The notes beneath the pieces are model-generated. The model ran no database searches. It saw only the letters and a program-made list of their open reading frames with translations, and was not told where the DNA came from. A stretch of 64,000 nt of DNA, from NCBI RefSeq assembly GCF_003837805.1, contig NZ_RQIT01000002.1:682001-746000 (forward strand). Direction: 5' to 3'. This document shows, piece by piece, positions 44,826 to 53,900 of the stretch (position 1 is its first letter; every line of letters begins with the position of its first letter). Made by a program: the position numbers and the translations under genes. This DNA is from Bradyrhizobium sp. RP6 (GTDB lineage Bacteria > Pseudomonadota > Alphaproteobacteria > Rhizobiales > Xanthobacteraceae).

Positions 44826-45635
44826 ATGCGCGATTGGGATGACGCTTACGCCAATTCGGCCCATATCCCGGGCTCGGACAAGATGCCGGCGCTGTGGGCG
44901 GAGCGGGCGGCGGCCTACCGCGACGGGCTGAAGGAGTTTCGCCCGGACATCGCCTATGGCGCTGGCGAGCGCCAGAAGCTCGACCTGATCCTGCCCGACG
45001 GCGACAGCAAGGGTCTCGTCGTATTCGTTCATGGCGGCTACTGGATGCGCTTCGACAAATCGACGTGGACCGATCTCGCCGAAGGCGCGCGCCATCAGGG
45101 CTGGACGGTCGCGCTGCCGAGCTACACGCTGGCGCCGGCCGCGCGCATCTCCGATATTACCGCGGAAATTGCGGCCGCGATCGCCAAGGCGGCCTCGCTG
45201 GTCTCGGGGCCGATCCGGCTCGCGGGCCACTCCGCCGGCGGCCATCTCGTCACGCGCATGCTGTGCGAAGACGGCGGCCTCGAGTCCGCGGTCTACGACC
45301 GCATCGCCGGCACGCTCTCGATCAGCGGCCTGCACGATCTGCGTCCGCTGCTGAAGACGAAGATGAACGAGACGCTGCGCATGACGATCGAGGAGGCGAC
45401 GCTGGAAAGCGCGGCGTTGCATCTGCCGCGCGGGCGTTCGCCTGTGACTGCCTGGGTCGGCGGCAGCGAGCGGCCCGAATTCATCCGCCAGTCCGATCTG
45501 ATGGCCAATGTCTGGACCGGTTTCGACGTGCCGACCCACCTCGTCATCGATCCCGGCCTCAACCATTTCACCGTGATCGACGGACTGAAGGATCCGTCGT
45601 CGCCGATCACCGCCCGCCTGATCGGCCTCGACTGA
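44826..45635 (+). CDS. alpha/beta hydrolase, kynurenine formamidase type
   Basis: About 269 residues from the ATG at 44826, with GGAG seven bases upstream. The oxyanion HGGYW motif and nucleophile GHSAGGHL match eukaryote-like arylformamidases, which hydrolyse N-formylkynurenine. Late strand residues (DPGLNHFTV) supply the catalytic His. As the first gene of an operon with kynA and kynU, it fills the second step of tryptophan breakdown. It is unrelated to the metal-dependent KynB found in other bacteria. Confidence 0.88.
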   Translation: MRDWDDAYANSAHIPGSDKMPALWAERAAAYRDGLKEFRPDIAYGAGERQKLDLILPDGDSKGLVVFVHGGYWMRFDKSTWTDLAEGARHQGWTVALPSYTLAPAARISDITAEIAAAIAKAASLVSGPIRLAGHSAGGHLVTRMLCEDGGLESAVYDRIAGTLSISGLHDLRPLLKTKMNETLRMTIEEATLESAALHLPRGRSPVTAWVGGSERPEFIRQSDLMANVWTGFDVPTHLVIDPGLNHFTVIDGLKDPSSPITARLIGLD

Positions 45636-45668
45636 CGAAGCATGGAAGATCGATCGAAAGGACCTGGC

Positions 45669-46508
45669 ATGACGTCCAGCGATTACGATCCCACGAGCGA
45701 GGGCGCCGAGACCGATTTCACCCGGCGGATGTCCTATGGCGACTACCTTGCGCTGGATGCGATCCTGGGAGCGCAACATCCGCTGTCGGAGGCGCATGAC
45801 GAGATGCTGTTCATCATCCAGCATCAGACCACGGAGCTATGGATGCGGCTGGCCATCCACGAGCTCAGTGCGGCGCGAAGTGCGATCTCGCGGGATGAGG
45901 TGCAACCTGCGATGAAAATGCTGGCGCGGATGTCGCGCATCTTCGAGCAGCTCAACGGCGCCTGGGACGTGCTGCGCACGATGACTCCCAGCGAGTATAC
46001 CCGCTTCCGCTCGCAACTCGGGCAATCCTCGGGCTTCCAGTCGCGCCAATACCGGCTGATCGAATTTCTGCTCGGCAACCGCAACCACGCCATGCTGAAG
46101 CCGCACGCGCACGATGCGGAGACGACGAAGCTGCTCGAAGCTGAACTCGCGGCGCCCAGCCTCTATGACGAGGTGTTGCGGCTTGCCGACCGCAACGGGC
46201 TCAAGATGCCTGCCGCGGTGCTGGCGCGCGATGTTCGCGAGACGCACAGCTTCAACGAGGGCGTGCTGCAGGCTTGGCGTATCGTCTACGAGGCGCCGGA
46301 GACGCACTGGATGCTCTACGAACTGGCCGAGAAGCTGGTCGATTTCGAGGATTATTTCCGCCGCTGGCGCTTCAACCACGTGACGACGGTCGAACGCGTC
46401 ATCGGATTCAAGCGCGGCACCGGCGGCACTGGCGGCGTCAGCTATCTCAAGCGCATGCTGGAGGTCGAGCTATTTCCCGAACTCTGGCGCGTGCGTACGA
46501 TTCTATAG
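45669..46508 (+). CDS. kynA: tryptophan 2,3-dioxygenase
   Basis: About 279 residues, the usual size, from the ATG at 45669 with AAAGGA upstream. Heme-dioxygenase motifs: [15 protein letters not shown] near the N terminus, [16 protein letters not shown], and the late [20 protein letters not shown] followed by SYLKRM, which lines the substrate pocket. It opens the indole ring of tryptophan to N-formylkynurenine in the cytoplasm. It lies 33 bases after the formamidase and three bases before kynU. Confidence 0.96.
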   Translation: MTSSDYDPTSEGAETDFTRRMSYGDYLALDAILGAQHPLSEAHDEMLFIIQHQTTELWMRLAIHELSAARSAISRDEVQPAMKMLARMSRIFEQLNGAWDVLRTMTPSEYTRFRSQLGQSSGFQSRQYRLIEFLLGNRNHAMLKPHAHDAETTKLLEAELAAPSLYDEVLRLADRNGLKMPAAVLARDVRETHSFNEGVLQAWRIVYEAPETHWMLYELAEKLVDFEDYFRRWRFNHVTTVERVIGFKRGTGGTGGVSYLKRMLEVELFPELWRVRTIL

Positions 46509-46511
46509 AAA

Positions 46512-47720
46512 ATGCCCATGACCAGATATCGCGTCTATGACGACACCAAGGCTCTGTTTCATCTGCCTGCCGGCGTGATTTATCTCGACGGCAACTCGCT
46601 CGGCGCGCTGCCGCTGGGCGTCGCCGAGCGCGTCAATCGCGTCATCACGACCGAATGGGGCAACGAGCTGATCCGCGCCTGGAACACCGCCGGCTGGTAC
46701 GTCCAGCCGCGCCGCGTCGGCGATCGCATCGCGCGCTTGATCGGTGCTGCTGCCGGCTCGGTGATGGTCGGAGACACGCTGTCCCTCAAGGTCTATCAGG
46801 CACTCGCGGCCGCGCTCGACATGAATGGCTCGCGCAAGGTGATCCTGTCGGATACCGGCAACTTCCCGACTGATCTCTATATGGCCGAGGGCCTGATCGA
46901 AACGCTCGGGCGCGGCCATCAATTGCGCCTGGTGCCGCCGGAGGAGATCGAGGCCGCGTTGTCGGAGGAGGTCGCGGTGCTCTACATCACCGAGGTCGAC
47001 TACCGCACCGGCCGCCGCCACGACATGGCGAGACTGACGGCGAAAGCGCATGCTCTCGGCATCGTCACTGTCTGGGATCTCGCGCATTCGGCCGGTGCGC
47101 TGCCGGTCGATCTCGCGGGCTGCGGCGCCGATTTTGCCGCGGGGTGCACCTACAAATATCTCAATGCCGGTCCCGGCGCGCCGGCCTTCCTCTACGTCGC
47201 GCCGCGCCACGCCGACAGCGCTCGCGCCGCGCTGTCCGGGTGGATGGGCCATGCGAAGCCGTTTGCGTTCGAGCTCGCCTATGCCGCCGCCGGCGGCGTC
47301 GAGCGCATGCGCGTGGGCACGCCGCCGGTGCTGGCGATGGCGGCGCTGGAGGCCTCGCTCGACATCTGGGACCGCGTCGACCTCGCCGAAGTCCGCGCGC
47401 GCTCGCTCGCGCTCGGCGATCTCCTGATTGCCGAGGTCGAGCGCCGCTGCCCATCCCTGAAGCTGGTGACGCCGCGCGCACATGAACGTCGCGGCTCCCA
47501 GGTCTCCTTCGCTTTCGATGGTGGTTATGCCGCGATGCAGGCCTTGATCGCCCGCGGTGTCATCGGCGATTTCCGCGCCCCCGAGATCATGCGGTTTGGG
47601 ATTACGCCGCTCTATGTCGGCGAGCGCGAAGTGATGAAGGCGGCCGAGGTCATCGAGGATGTCATCGTCGGCGAGGTCTGGCGTCGGCCGGAGTACCAGA
47701 TTGTCAACGCGGTGACGTGA
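46512..47720 (+). CDS. kynU: kynureninase
   Basis: 402-residue PLP enzyme that cleaves kynurenine to anthranilate and alanine. The YLDGNSLG start, the PLP Lys in GCTYKYLNAGPGAP (near residue 214), and VTVWDLAHSAGALPVDL are characteristic. The C-terminal part (GDFRAPEIMRFGITPLYV) is normal. It completes the three-step path tryptophan-formylkynurenine-kynurenine-anthranilate with the two upstream genes. No downstream anthranilate-degradation gene is present, so anthranilate may be recycled or excreted. Confidence 0.95.
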   Translation: MPMTRYRVYDDTKALFHLPAGVIYLDGNSLGALPLGVAERVNRVITTEWGNELIRAWNTAGWYVQPRRVGDRIARLIGAAAGSVMVGDTLSLKVYQALAAALDMNGSRKVILSDTGNFPTDLYMAEGLIETLGRGHQLRLVPPEEIEAALSEEVAVLYITEVDYRTGRRHDMARLTAKAHALGIVTVWDLAHSAGALPVDLAGCGADFAAGCTYKYLNAGPGAPAFLYVAPRHADSARAALSGWMGHAKPFAFELAYAAAGGVERMRVGTPPVLAMAALEASLDIWDRVDLAEVRARSLALGDLLIAEVERRCPSLKLVTPRAHERRGSQVSFAFDGGYAAMQALIARGVIGDFRAPEIMRFGITPLYVGEREVMKAAEVIEDVIVGEVWRRPEYQIVNAVT

Positions 47721-47767
47721 GGAAGACGACTCCTCAGACGTCATTGCGACGAACAGATTGGGCGCGT

Positions 47768-48543
47768 TCACCACCACAACGCCGCCACGATCGCATCGAG
47801 TCCGTCCGTCAGCGCCGCGGGTCCCGGCTGTAAAATCACCGGAGACTTGATCTCTACGACGCGATTGTCGCGTACGGCCGGGATTCCGCTCCATCCGTCG
47901 CGCTGCTGCGAGCGGGCACGACCTTCTTGCCGCACCATGATGCGAGGATCACGTCAGGCGCAGCCTCACGCACGGCGTCCGGTGAAATGATGCGATCCTT
48001 CGCCGCCTGCCGATGGCGCAATTCCGGAAAGGCGTCCTTGCCACCGGCAATCTCGATCAGCTCGGAGACCCAGCCGATGCCCGAGATCAACGGATCATCC
48101 CATTCCTCGAAATAGACTTTTGGCCGCGGTGAAGGGCGGGGCGCTGCTGCGATCGCCGCGAGGCGCCGCTCGAAACCTTGTGCGAGGTGCTCCGCGCACC
48201 CCGCGGCTCCGACCAGTGCACCGAGCGTGCGGATCATCGCCAGGATCCCTGCGATGTCGCGCTGGTTGAACACGTGGACATCGATGCCGGCGCGGACGAG
48301 GTCAGCGACGATGCCGGCCTGGAGATCGGAAAACGCCAGCACGAGGTCCGGCTCCAATGCCAGGATCTTCGGGATGTCCGCGGAGACGAAAGCCGCTACT
48401 CGCAGCTTCTCGCGCCGTACCTGCGGTGGGCGCACGGCGTAGCCGGAGACGCCGACGATACGATCCTGCTCGCCGAGCAGATAGAGCGTCTCGACCGTCT
48501 CTTCGGTGAGACAGACGACGCGGCGGGGCGGAAAGTGGCGCAT
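47768..48543 (-). pseudogene. BtuF-like cobalamin/metal-chelate binding protein, frameshifted near its 3' end
   Basis: From the ATG at 48543 the frame reads as a BtuF-type binding fold (VCLTEETVETLYLLG, AFVSADIPKILALEPDLVLAF, YFEEWDDPLISGIGWVSEL) but stops at 47854 with the odd tail ARSSATDGAESRPYATIAS. The next frame carries the expected end: QQRDGWSGIPAVRDNRVVEI and onwards to ALWW with a stop at 47768. A one-base deletion in a CC pair near 47910 explains it. No signal peptide is present, so the protein would be cytoplasmic. No transporter genes adjoin. It may be a broken gene or a sequencing error. Confidence 0.75.
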
Positions 48544-48661
48544 GGAGGGAGCATATGCGCGAACGCGGCGCATATGTCAGCACCGCGCTTACCTCGGAGG
48601 TCATTGCTTTGCCGCGCGAAGCAATTCACCCTGAGACAACAAGCAATTGGGAGGAGATGTA

Positions 48662-49060
48662 ATGACGCCGCTCGAGAGACTTAAAGCGATGAAGATGCCG
48701 TTCGCCGAGTTCAAGGGCGTCGAGTTCGTCGAGGCCGAGAAGGACCGCGTGGTGGCGCGGATGACGGTCCGGCCCGATCTCTGCACGCTTCACCATACCA
48801 TCCATGGCGGGGCAGTGATGGCGCTGGCCGATTCCGTCGGCGCGGCGGCGACCGTGATCAATCTGCCCGAGGACGCCAAGGGCACGACCACGCTGGAGAG
48901 CAAGACCAATTTCATCGGCGGGGCCAAGGAGGGAACCATGGTCATCGCCACGGCCACTCCGATTCATCGTGGTCGCCGGACCCAGATCTGGACCACCCGG
49001 CTGGAAACCGAGGACGGCAAGCTGGTCGCCGTGGTGACCCAGACGCAGCTGGTCCTGTAG
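48662..49060 (+). CDS. PaaI-type hotdog-fold thioesterase
   Basis: About 132 residues from the ATG at 48662, supported by GGAGGAG nine bases upstream. The single hotdog domain is visible in VARMTVRPDLCTLHHTIHGGAVMALAD, whose HGGAVMALAD is the PaaI-family catalytic motif, then SKTNFIGGAKEGTMVIATATP. Such enzymes hydrolyse acyl- or aryl-CoA thioesters. It diverges from the BtuF-like gene; its substrate is unknown. Confidence 0.85.
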   Translation: MTPLERLKAMKMPFAEFKGVEFVEAEKDRVVARMTVRPDLCTLHHTIHGGAVMALADSVGAAATVINLPEDAKGTTTLESKTNFIGGAKEGTMVIATATPIHRGRRTQIWTTRLETEDGKLVAVVTQTQLVL

Positions 49061-49213
49061 GACTACGGGGGCTTGATTTTATTAACGAATTAGTCGCTTC
49101 CGGTGCCTTCTAACTTGGGCAGGTCCCCGTCTTGAAAATTATGGTGCGATGCACAATATGAGAGGCCTAGGGATTCGAACGCCTCCTCGAGGGACACCAA
49201 GAGGAGTTCTGAC

Positions 49214-49819
49214 GTGGTACTTGAAGAGACGGTCCGCACCGTTCCCGGCTATGTACGGACCTTGATCCAGCAGGAAGAATTGCCGCTCCTGCGCGACCAT
49301 CTGCTGAGGCTTGATGCCGGCAGCCGACATGACCGTTTCAACGGTTTTCTCGACGACAGCTTCATCGAGCGTTACGCCGCCCGCTGCGCCGAGGACGGCA
49401 CCGTGATCGTTGCCTATATCGTCGATGGCGTGGTCCGCGGCGCGGCCGAGCTGCATCCCCCGGAAGATGGTTGCTTGCCCGAGGTCGCCTTCAGCGTGGA
49501 AGCTTCCGCACGCCGCCAGGGTGTCGGCACGGTGCTGTTCCGTCGTCTGATCGCGGAGGCGCGCTGGAAAGGCTACAAGCAGCTGCGCATCACCACAGGC
49601 GCCGAGAATCACGCGATGCGGGCGCTCGCCAGGAAGTTTGGGGCGCATCTGGCATTCCGCCAGGGCGAATCGACCGGTACGATCGACCTCGCCAAGACCC
49701 CTAAGGCCGAACTCGCCGATCTCGCGGCCTCGCCGTTCATAGCCGGGCGCGCTCTTCTCAGCTTCAACAGCACTTGCTGGAAGCTGATCTCGAGCATGTA
49801 CGGCAATCGCGCCGCATAG
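49214..49819 (+). CDS. GNAT family N-acetyltransferase
   Basis: 201 residues with a GTG start and GAGGAG just upstream. The GNAT core is clear: VIVAYIVDGVVRGAAELHPP, LPEVAFSVEASARRQGVGTVLFRRLI with the acetyl-CoA loop ARRQGVGT, and LRITTGAENHAMRALARKFGAH. The last 35 residues extend beyond the domain. The substrate is not evident. The gene ends at a strong terminator shared with the convergent small gene. Confidence 0.85.
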   Translation: MVLEETVRTVPGYVRTLIQQEELPLLRDHLLRLDAGSRHDRFNGFLDDSFIERYAARCAEDGTVIVAYIVDGVVRGAAELHPPEDGCLPEVAFSVEASARRQGVGTVLFRRLIAEARWKGYKQLRITTGAENHAMRALARKFGAHLAFRQGESTGTIDLAKTPKAELADLAASPFIAGRALLSFNSTCWKLISSMYGNRAA

Positions 49820-49844
49820 CCTGAGAGTAACGGCCAGGAATCAA

Positions 49845-49873
49845 AAAGCGGACCGGCACGGCCGGTCCGCTTT
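49845..49873. terminator. bidirectional intrinsic terminator
   Basis: A perfect 13-bp stem AAAGCGGACCGGC with its complement and a 3-base loop (49845-49873), with A and T tracts on both sides (AAAAA before, TTTCG after). It separates the GNAT gene (stop 49819) from the convergent 101-residue gene (stop 49900). Confidence 0.85.
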
Positions 49874-49899
49874 CGTATTCTGGGTAGTGAAGTGAACGC

Positions 49900-50205
49900 T
49901 CAGGTGCCGGTGCGCTTGTCGTTGCCGAAACGGCGGACGACGCGGCGCTCGACCACCACGGAGCGCTGCGCGCCCTGTTCACCGGCGATGACGCGCGTGG
50001 CAGTGATACGGCTGTTGGTGCGGGCCTGCTTCTTCACCTCGGCTTGGACGACGTCGAGCGGCATTCCCATCAAGGCTGCGGCGATTTCGGCCTGCTGCGC
50101 CTGATCGTCGGTGATACCAACGGCGGCGAAGATCGCCTCGTCCAGGGTGGGCGGATCGTGGCGCACGCGCCGCGTGCCATATTTGGTGTTCCAGTCTGCG
50201 CTCAT
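49900..50205 (-). CDS. conserved-looking hypothetical protein (101 aa)
   Basis: A short, soluble protein with acidic helix TDDQAQQAEIAAALMGMPLDVV and basic C-terminal half (RRVVRRFGNDKRTGT). The spacing of Ala and Leu in the middle suggests a helical domain, and the basic end could contact nucleic acid. No signal or membrane segment. I do not recognise the family. It lies alone, upstream of a DUF2161 gene on the same strand. Confidence 0.7.
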   Translation of the reverse strand: MSADWNTKYGTRRVRHDPPTLDEAIFAAVGITDDQAQQAEIAAALMGMPLDVVQAEVKKQARTNSRITATRVIAGEQGAQRSVVVERRVVRRFGNDKRTGT

Positions 50206-50300
50206 AACGGCCTCGTTTTGATGCCGGGATACCTAGTGCCCTGAATGTTGCATTGCAATATGAAATCGGTGTGGCAGCTCAGCTATGCACCGTTCGGGTG

Positions 50301-50987
50301 TCATGGCGGTGACACAGCACCTGCAACGACCTCCACCCGTTGCTGAGGCCAGCGCTTCAGGGCTGCGTCTCCGGCTTCGGTGAGCCGGTAAATCCCCCGC
50401 TCAGTGCGTTCGAACCAGCCATACACATTGTTAAGCAAGATCTTGCCGGCATCGGGACAGCGTTCCCGCAGCTCGCGCACGTGCTTCGGGCCTTCGGCGA
50501 GCGCCGACGCGCAGGCCAGAGCCTGCTGCCGATAGGCCGTCATGATCGGTGCGCGGGTGCTGCCGCCGAGCACGGGATCACCCTGGCGCCGCTGATGCTC
50601 GGCGACGAGGCGCGAGCGCACCTTCGGCTCGCGGCGTGGCGCCGCAGTCGGCGGTTTCACCAGCACTTCGACCTGGCCGCGATCGGTCACGCCGAGCATG
50701 CCGAAGCCGAGACGGCGGCAGAGATTGCGATAGCGCGCATCGCTCTCGCGTCCCTTGCCACGCGCCGACATCTTCGCCGCGATCCAGACCTCGTCGCCGG
50801 CCGGCGCACGGTCGACCGCCTGCAGGATCAGCTCGAGATTGAAGGCAAGCTTGAGCTCGCCGATGACCACGACCGGCGGATCGCCGGCGCTGAGACCGAC
50901 GAGATCGCAGCCGCCGATCTCGCCCTTGACCGTGAAGCCAAGCTCCTCGAGGAAGCGTTTGACGGGAAGATAGAGTGCGGTTTCCAA
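50301..50987 (-). CDS. DUF2161-like protein with PD-(D/E)XK-type fold
   Basis: 228 residues. The N-terminal ETALYLPVKRFLEELGFTVKGE is characteristic of DUF2161, and the following GCDLVGLSAGDPPVVVIGELK fits a nuclease core with Asp in GCDLV and Glu-x-Lys in GELK. Residues 120-210 contain a helix-turn-helix-like region (AEGPKHVRELRERCPDAGKI and WFERTERGIYRL). It may be a nuclease-like or DNA-binding protein; activity is unproven. Confidence 0.8.
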   Translation of the reverse strand: METALYLPVKRFLEELGFTVKGEIGGCDLVGLSAGDPPVVVIGELKLAFNLELILQAVDRAPAGDEVWIAAKMSARGKGRESDARYRNLCRRLGFGMLGVTDRGQVEVLVKPPTAAPRREPKVRSRLVAEHQRRQGDPVLGGSTRAPIMTAYRQQALACASALAEGPKHVRELRERCPDAGKILLNNVYGWFERTERGIYRLTEAGDAALKRWPQQRVEVVAGAVSPP

Positions 50988-51083
50988 GGGAGCGTCCGGT
51001 CGGAGAATCGGTCGGGAGCAGTCTAGGGCCTTCTCGGTCCAGATTGAATCACAGCCGCTCCGATGCTGCCGACAAGCTTCGAC

Positions 51084-51764
51084 TTACATCCGCCCGCCCA
51101 CCGGGATCAGCGCACCGGTGACACCGCTTGCGGCATCGCCGGCGAGGAACAGGATCACCTCGGCGAGTTCCTGTGGCGTCACCCATTTGGAGAAATCGGC
51201 CTTTGGCATGTTGACGCGATTGGCCGCGGTGTCGATGATCGAGGGCAGCACGGCATTCACGGTGACCTTGCCTTTCCATTCGTTGGCGAGCGCCTCGGTG
51301 AGGCGATGCACGCCGGCCTTCGAGGCCGCATAGGGACCCATGCCGCTGCCGGCCTGGAGCGCGCCCATCGCGCCGATATTGACGATGCGGCCAACCTTGG
51401 ACCCGGCGAGATGCGGCAGCGCCGCGCGCGAGGCATTGAGCGCGGTGAGTACGTTGAGCGCATGCATGCGCTGCCACGTTTTCATGTCGCCGTCGCCAAC
51501 GGTCTCGAAGGCGAAGCCGCCGGCAATGTTGATCAGTGCGTCGAGCCGGCCGAAATGATTTGCGGCCGTCTCAACGGCGTTGTTCGCTTGCGCTGCGTCG
51601 GACAGGTCGACACCGCCGATCTCGATGCGTTCGGGCGTCGCTGACAATTGCGAAGGCGCGTGATCGATGCCGGCAACGCGCGCGCCGCGCGCCAGCGCGG
51701 CCTCGGCAACGACCTTGCCGAGTGCGCCGAGCGCGCCGGTCACGATGATGACTTTTCCCTGCAC
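51084..51764 (-). CDS. short-chain dehydrogenase/reductase
   Basis: About 226 residues from the GTG at 51764, with GGAGAA upstream; longer frames up to 52076 extend into unrelated DNA. The Rossmann TGALGALG and the SDR YxxxK (YAASK) are present. The usual catalytic Ser before it is absent: the strand reads VNIGAMGALQAG, so the classic Ser-Tyr-Lys triad is incomplete. The NIAGGFAF and ALNVLTAL segments are standard. It diverges from an SGNH hydrolase. Substrate unknown. Confidence 0.88.
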   Translation of the reverse strand: MQGKVIIVTGALGALGKVVAEAALARGARVAGIDHAPSQLSATPERIEIGGVDLSDAAQANNAVETAANHFGRLDALINIAGGFAFETVGDGDMKTWQRMHALNVLTALNASRAALPHLAGSKVGRIVNIGAMGALQAGSGMGPYAASKAGVHRLTEALANEWKGKVTVNAVLPSIIDTAANRVNMPKADFSKWVTPQELAEVILFLAGDAASGVTGALIPVGGRM

Positions 51765-51884
51765 GGTGCTTCTCCGTCCGTCGAAAACTGCGCCGACTAT
51801 TTGCGCGGTCCGAATTGGACTTGCAATGGCGGCGGCTTCAAGGCTGAATGGTCGCTGCAACCTTGAATGGCGGGAAGGATTGAT

Positions 51885-52634
51885 ATGTCCGAGAGTCTGC
51901 CGGCCGTGGACTTTCCCGAAGGCATCATCAAGCTCGAACATCCGCTGCGAAATTTCTACGACGCGCTGCACGGACAAGGGCCAGTTCGTGTCGTGGCAAT
52001 GGGGTCGTCTTCGACGGCAGGGCGGGAGGACGTTGTGCCTTACCCCTATCGTCTCGAAATGTATCTGAGGCGGCATTACGCAGAACCGTTACCGAACGTG
52101 CGGATCGACGTGTTCAACCGTGGCAAGGGTGGTCAGGAGGCGCCGGAAGAACTCGAGCGGTTCAATTCCGACATCTTTCGCGACGCCCCGTCGCTGGTGC
52201 TCTGGCAGGTCGGAACCAATGCTGTTTTTCACAAGGAGAAGTACAAGTTCAAGGATGTCGTCGGCGCGATCACCAAAGGGGTGCAGCGATTGCTTCCGTC
52301 GCGTCAGCCTGCGATGGATGTCGTATTGATCGATCCGCAATACGTGACCGCCATGCTTCGGGACGACTACGCCGAGCTCTCCGAAGAGATCGTGTCGGCG
52401 ATCCGTGAGATCGCAAGAGCCGCGAAGGTGAACCTGTTTCAGCGATGGGCCTTGATGCGGCATTGGCATGTGCAGAACGGCGTGTCATTCGAGCAGATGC
52501 TCGATCCGACCGATCTGCCCGACATGCTTCATCAGGGCGACTGGAGCACGCTCCAGCTTTCCAAAGCCTTGTGCAAAGCGATTACGGATGCGACCAGCGC
52601 GGCGGGCTGGTTAGCGGCCGAAGTGAAGCCCTGA
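51885..52634 (+). CDS. SGNH/GDSL-type esterase-like protein
   Basis: About 249 residues from the ATG at 51885 with AAGGA upstream. Block I is VVAMGSSSTAGRE with the nucleophilic Ser, the Gly block is NRGKGGQEAPEEL, the Asn block is LVLWQVGTNAV, and a late DMLHQGDW likely carries the Asp-x-x-His block. These are the four SGNH blocks. No signal peptide is apparent. Lipase, esterase or acetylxylan-type deacetylase activity cannot be distinguished. Diverges from an SDR gene and converges on a phosphatase. Confidence 0.85.
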   Translation: MSESLPAVDFPEGIIKLEHPLRNFYDALHGQGPVRVVAMGSSSTAGREDVVPYPYRLEMYLRRHYAEPLPNVRIDVFNRGKGGQEAPEELERFNSDIFRDAPSLVLWQVGTNAVFHKEKYKFKDVVGAITKGVQRLLPSRQPAMDVVLIDPQYVTAMLRDDYAELSEEIVSAIREIARAAKVNLFQRWALMRHWHVQNGVSFEQMLDPTDLPDMLHQGDWSTLQLSKALCKAITDATSAAGWLAAEVKP

Positions 52635-53393
52635 TCACGCTTGCAGATAGCGCGCCTTCAGCGCGTCTTGCTCTGCCGTGCCGAGTTTGAGCCCGTCGCG
52701 CAAATAGGTTTCGACATCGCCATATTCGCTGCCGACCGCTTCGAAAGCGGCTGCAAGGTACGAGGCCTCGACGCTGCCGATCGCGTCGAGAACATCTGCG
52801 GGCAGATCGGAGGCGTTCGACGGGTCTCGCCTGTAGTGCCGGTTGGTCAAGAGATAATCCTCGGCGATGACCTCGTCCGCCACGCCGAGCGCATGCAGGA
52901 TCAGCGCGCTGGCGAAGCCGGTGCGGTCCTTGCCGGCGGTGCAGTGGATGACCAGCGGCGCGCGGTCTTCTAGCAGATGGCCGAACAGCGCACGGAAGCT
53001 GTGCGTGTTGTGGCGCACATAATTGCGATAGGACTCGCGCATGAGCTCGAGCGCCACGACCGCGGTCAGCGTGCCCTTCGCGAGCTCGGCGCGCAGCCCG
53101 GCCACGACGGTCGGTTCGATCGGAAGCGAATGCACCGTGATCTCGTCCACGACGCAGATGCCGGCCGCGCGCTCCTCCAGGCCACGGAAATCGAAGGCGC
53201 TGCGCACGCCCAGCGCCCGGATGACCTCGATGTCGGCAGCAGTGAGCTGGCCGAGATGGTTGGAGCGGAAAATGTGCCGCCAGCGTGTGGTGCGGCCATC
53301 CATGGTCGGGTAGCCGCCGAGGTCGCGGAAATTGCTCGCACCCTGGAGGGCGAGATGACGGGCAGGGGAGTCTTTCAGCGAGGAGTCTTGCAT
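52635..53393 (-). CDS. dual-specificity-like protein tyrosine phosphatase
   Basis: 252 residues of the C-x5-R phosphatase superfamily: HCTAGKDRTGFASALI contains the nucleophilic Cys and Arg, and the acid Asp region is around RSAFDFRGLEE. The N terminus GASNFRDLGGYPTMDG is typical of the bacterial PtpB-like family. It could act on phosphotyrosine proteins or phosphoinositides. No signal sequence is present. It diverges from the MliC-like gene. Confidence 0.9.
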   Translation of the reverse strand: MQDSSLKDSPARHLALQGASNFRDLGGYPTMDGRTTRWRHIFRSNHLGQLTAADIEVIRALGVRSAFDFRGLEERAAGICVVDEITVHSLPIEPTVVAGLRAELAKGTLTAVVALELMRESYRNYVRHNTHSFRALFGHLLEDRAPLVIHCTAGKDRTGFASALILHALGVADEVIAEDYLLTNRHYRRDPSNASDLPADVLDAIGSVEASYLAAAFEAVGSEYGDVETYLRDGLKLGTAEQDALKARYLQA

Positions 53394-53464
53394 GGGGTCA
53401 GCTTGGGTTATGGTTCCACTGGATGCACCTTTGGCGTCCTTGCGGTCTATTACAGGGGGAGATC

Positions 53465-53791
53465 ATGGGCCGGCACAAGGCCATTGCCTTAACGGTCAGC
53501 ATGCTGGCGGGCGCAATGCCCGGTGCGCGGCAGGCCGATGCGCAGACCTTCCAAACCTACCGCTGCGCCGATGGTACGCAGTTCATCGTCGGGTTTTATG
53601 ACTACGACAAGCGCGCCTTCCTCCAGATCGATGGCGAGCCCGTCACGCTCGCCAAGCGGCTGGCGGTTTCGGGGGCGCGCTATTCGGGGGCGGGAGTCAC
53701 GCTGAGGATTCCCAAGACCGGACCTGCCACGGTCAAGCACCTGAAGCGGCCGGTCACGGCATGCGCGGTGGTCGAAAAGCCCGGGATCTAG
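53465..53791 (+). CDS. MliC/PliC-like periplasmic lysozyme-inhibitor-type protein
   Basis: About 108 residues from the ATG at 53465. A signal peptide (IALTVSMLAGAMPGARQADA) precedes an eight-strand-like domain with YRCADGTQFIVGFYDY, QIDGEPVTLAKRLAVSGARY, and KHLKRPVTACAVV. The DG and SG-x-x-Y pattern is that of C-type lysozyme inhibitors. Two cysteines (YRC and TAC) could pair. The role in inhibiting lysozyme is inferred from the fold only. Confidence 0.75.
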   Translation: MGRHKAIALTVSMLAGAMPGARQADAQTFQTYRCADGTQFIVGFYDYDKRAFLQIDGEPVTLAKRLAVSGARYSGAGVTLRIPKTGPATVKHLKRPVTACAVVEKPGI

Positions 53792-53813
53792 CCGGGGGCG
53801 CTGGAATTAAAAA

Positions 53814-53841
53814 AGGGCCGAAACGCCGTTGTTTCGACCCT
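53814..53841. terminator. bidirectional terminator hairpin
   Basis: AGGGCCGAAAC and GTTTCGACCCT form an 11-bp stem with one mismatch and a 6-base loop, with an A-run (six A) upstream and CTTTC downstream. It lies between the MliC-like stop (53791) and the convergent DUF2735 stop (53901). Confidence 0.65.
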
Positions 53842-53900
53842 CTTTCAAACCGTCGCCGGTCGCTTGCGAAAGCCCGGCACTGTCAGTTCCGTGGCTGGCA

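Noticed and set aside
46503-47894. Long open frame antisense to kynU
   Set aside because: Mirrors the kynU codon pattern; the sequence has no domain, and the real BtuF-like frame overlaps only its edge.
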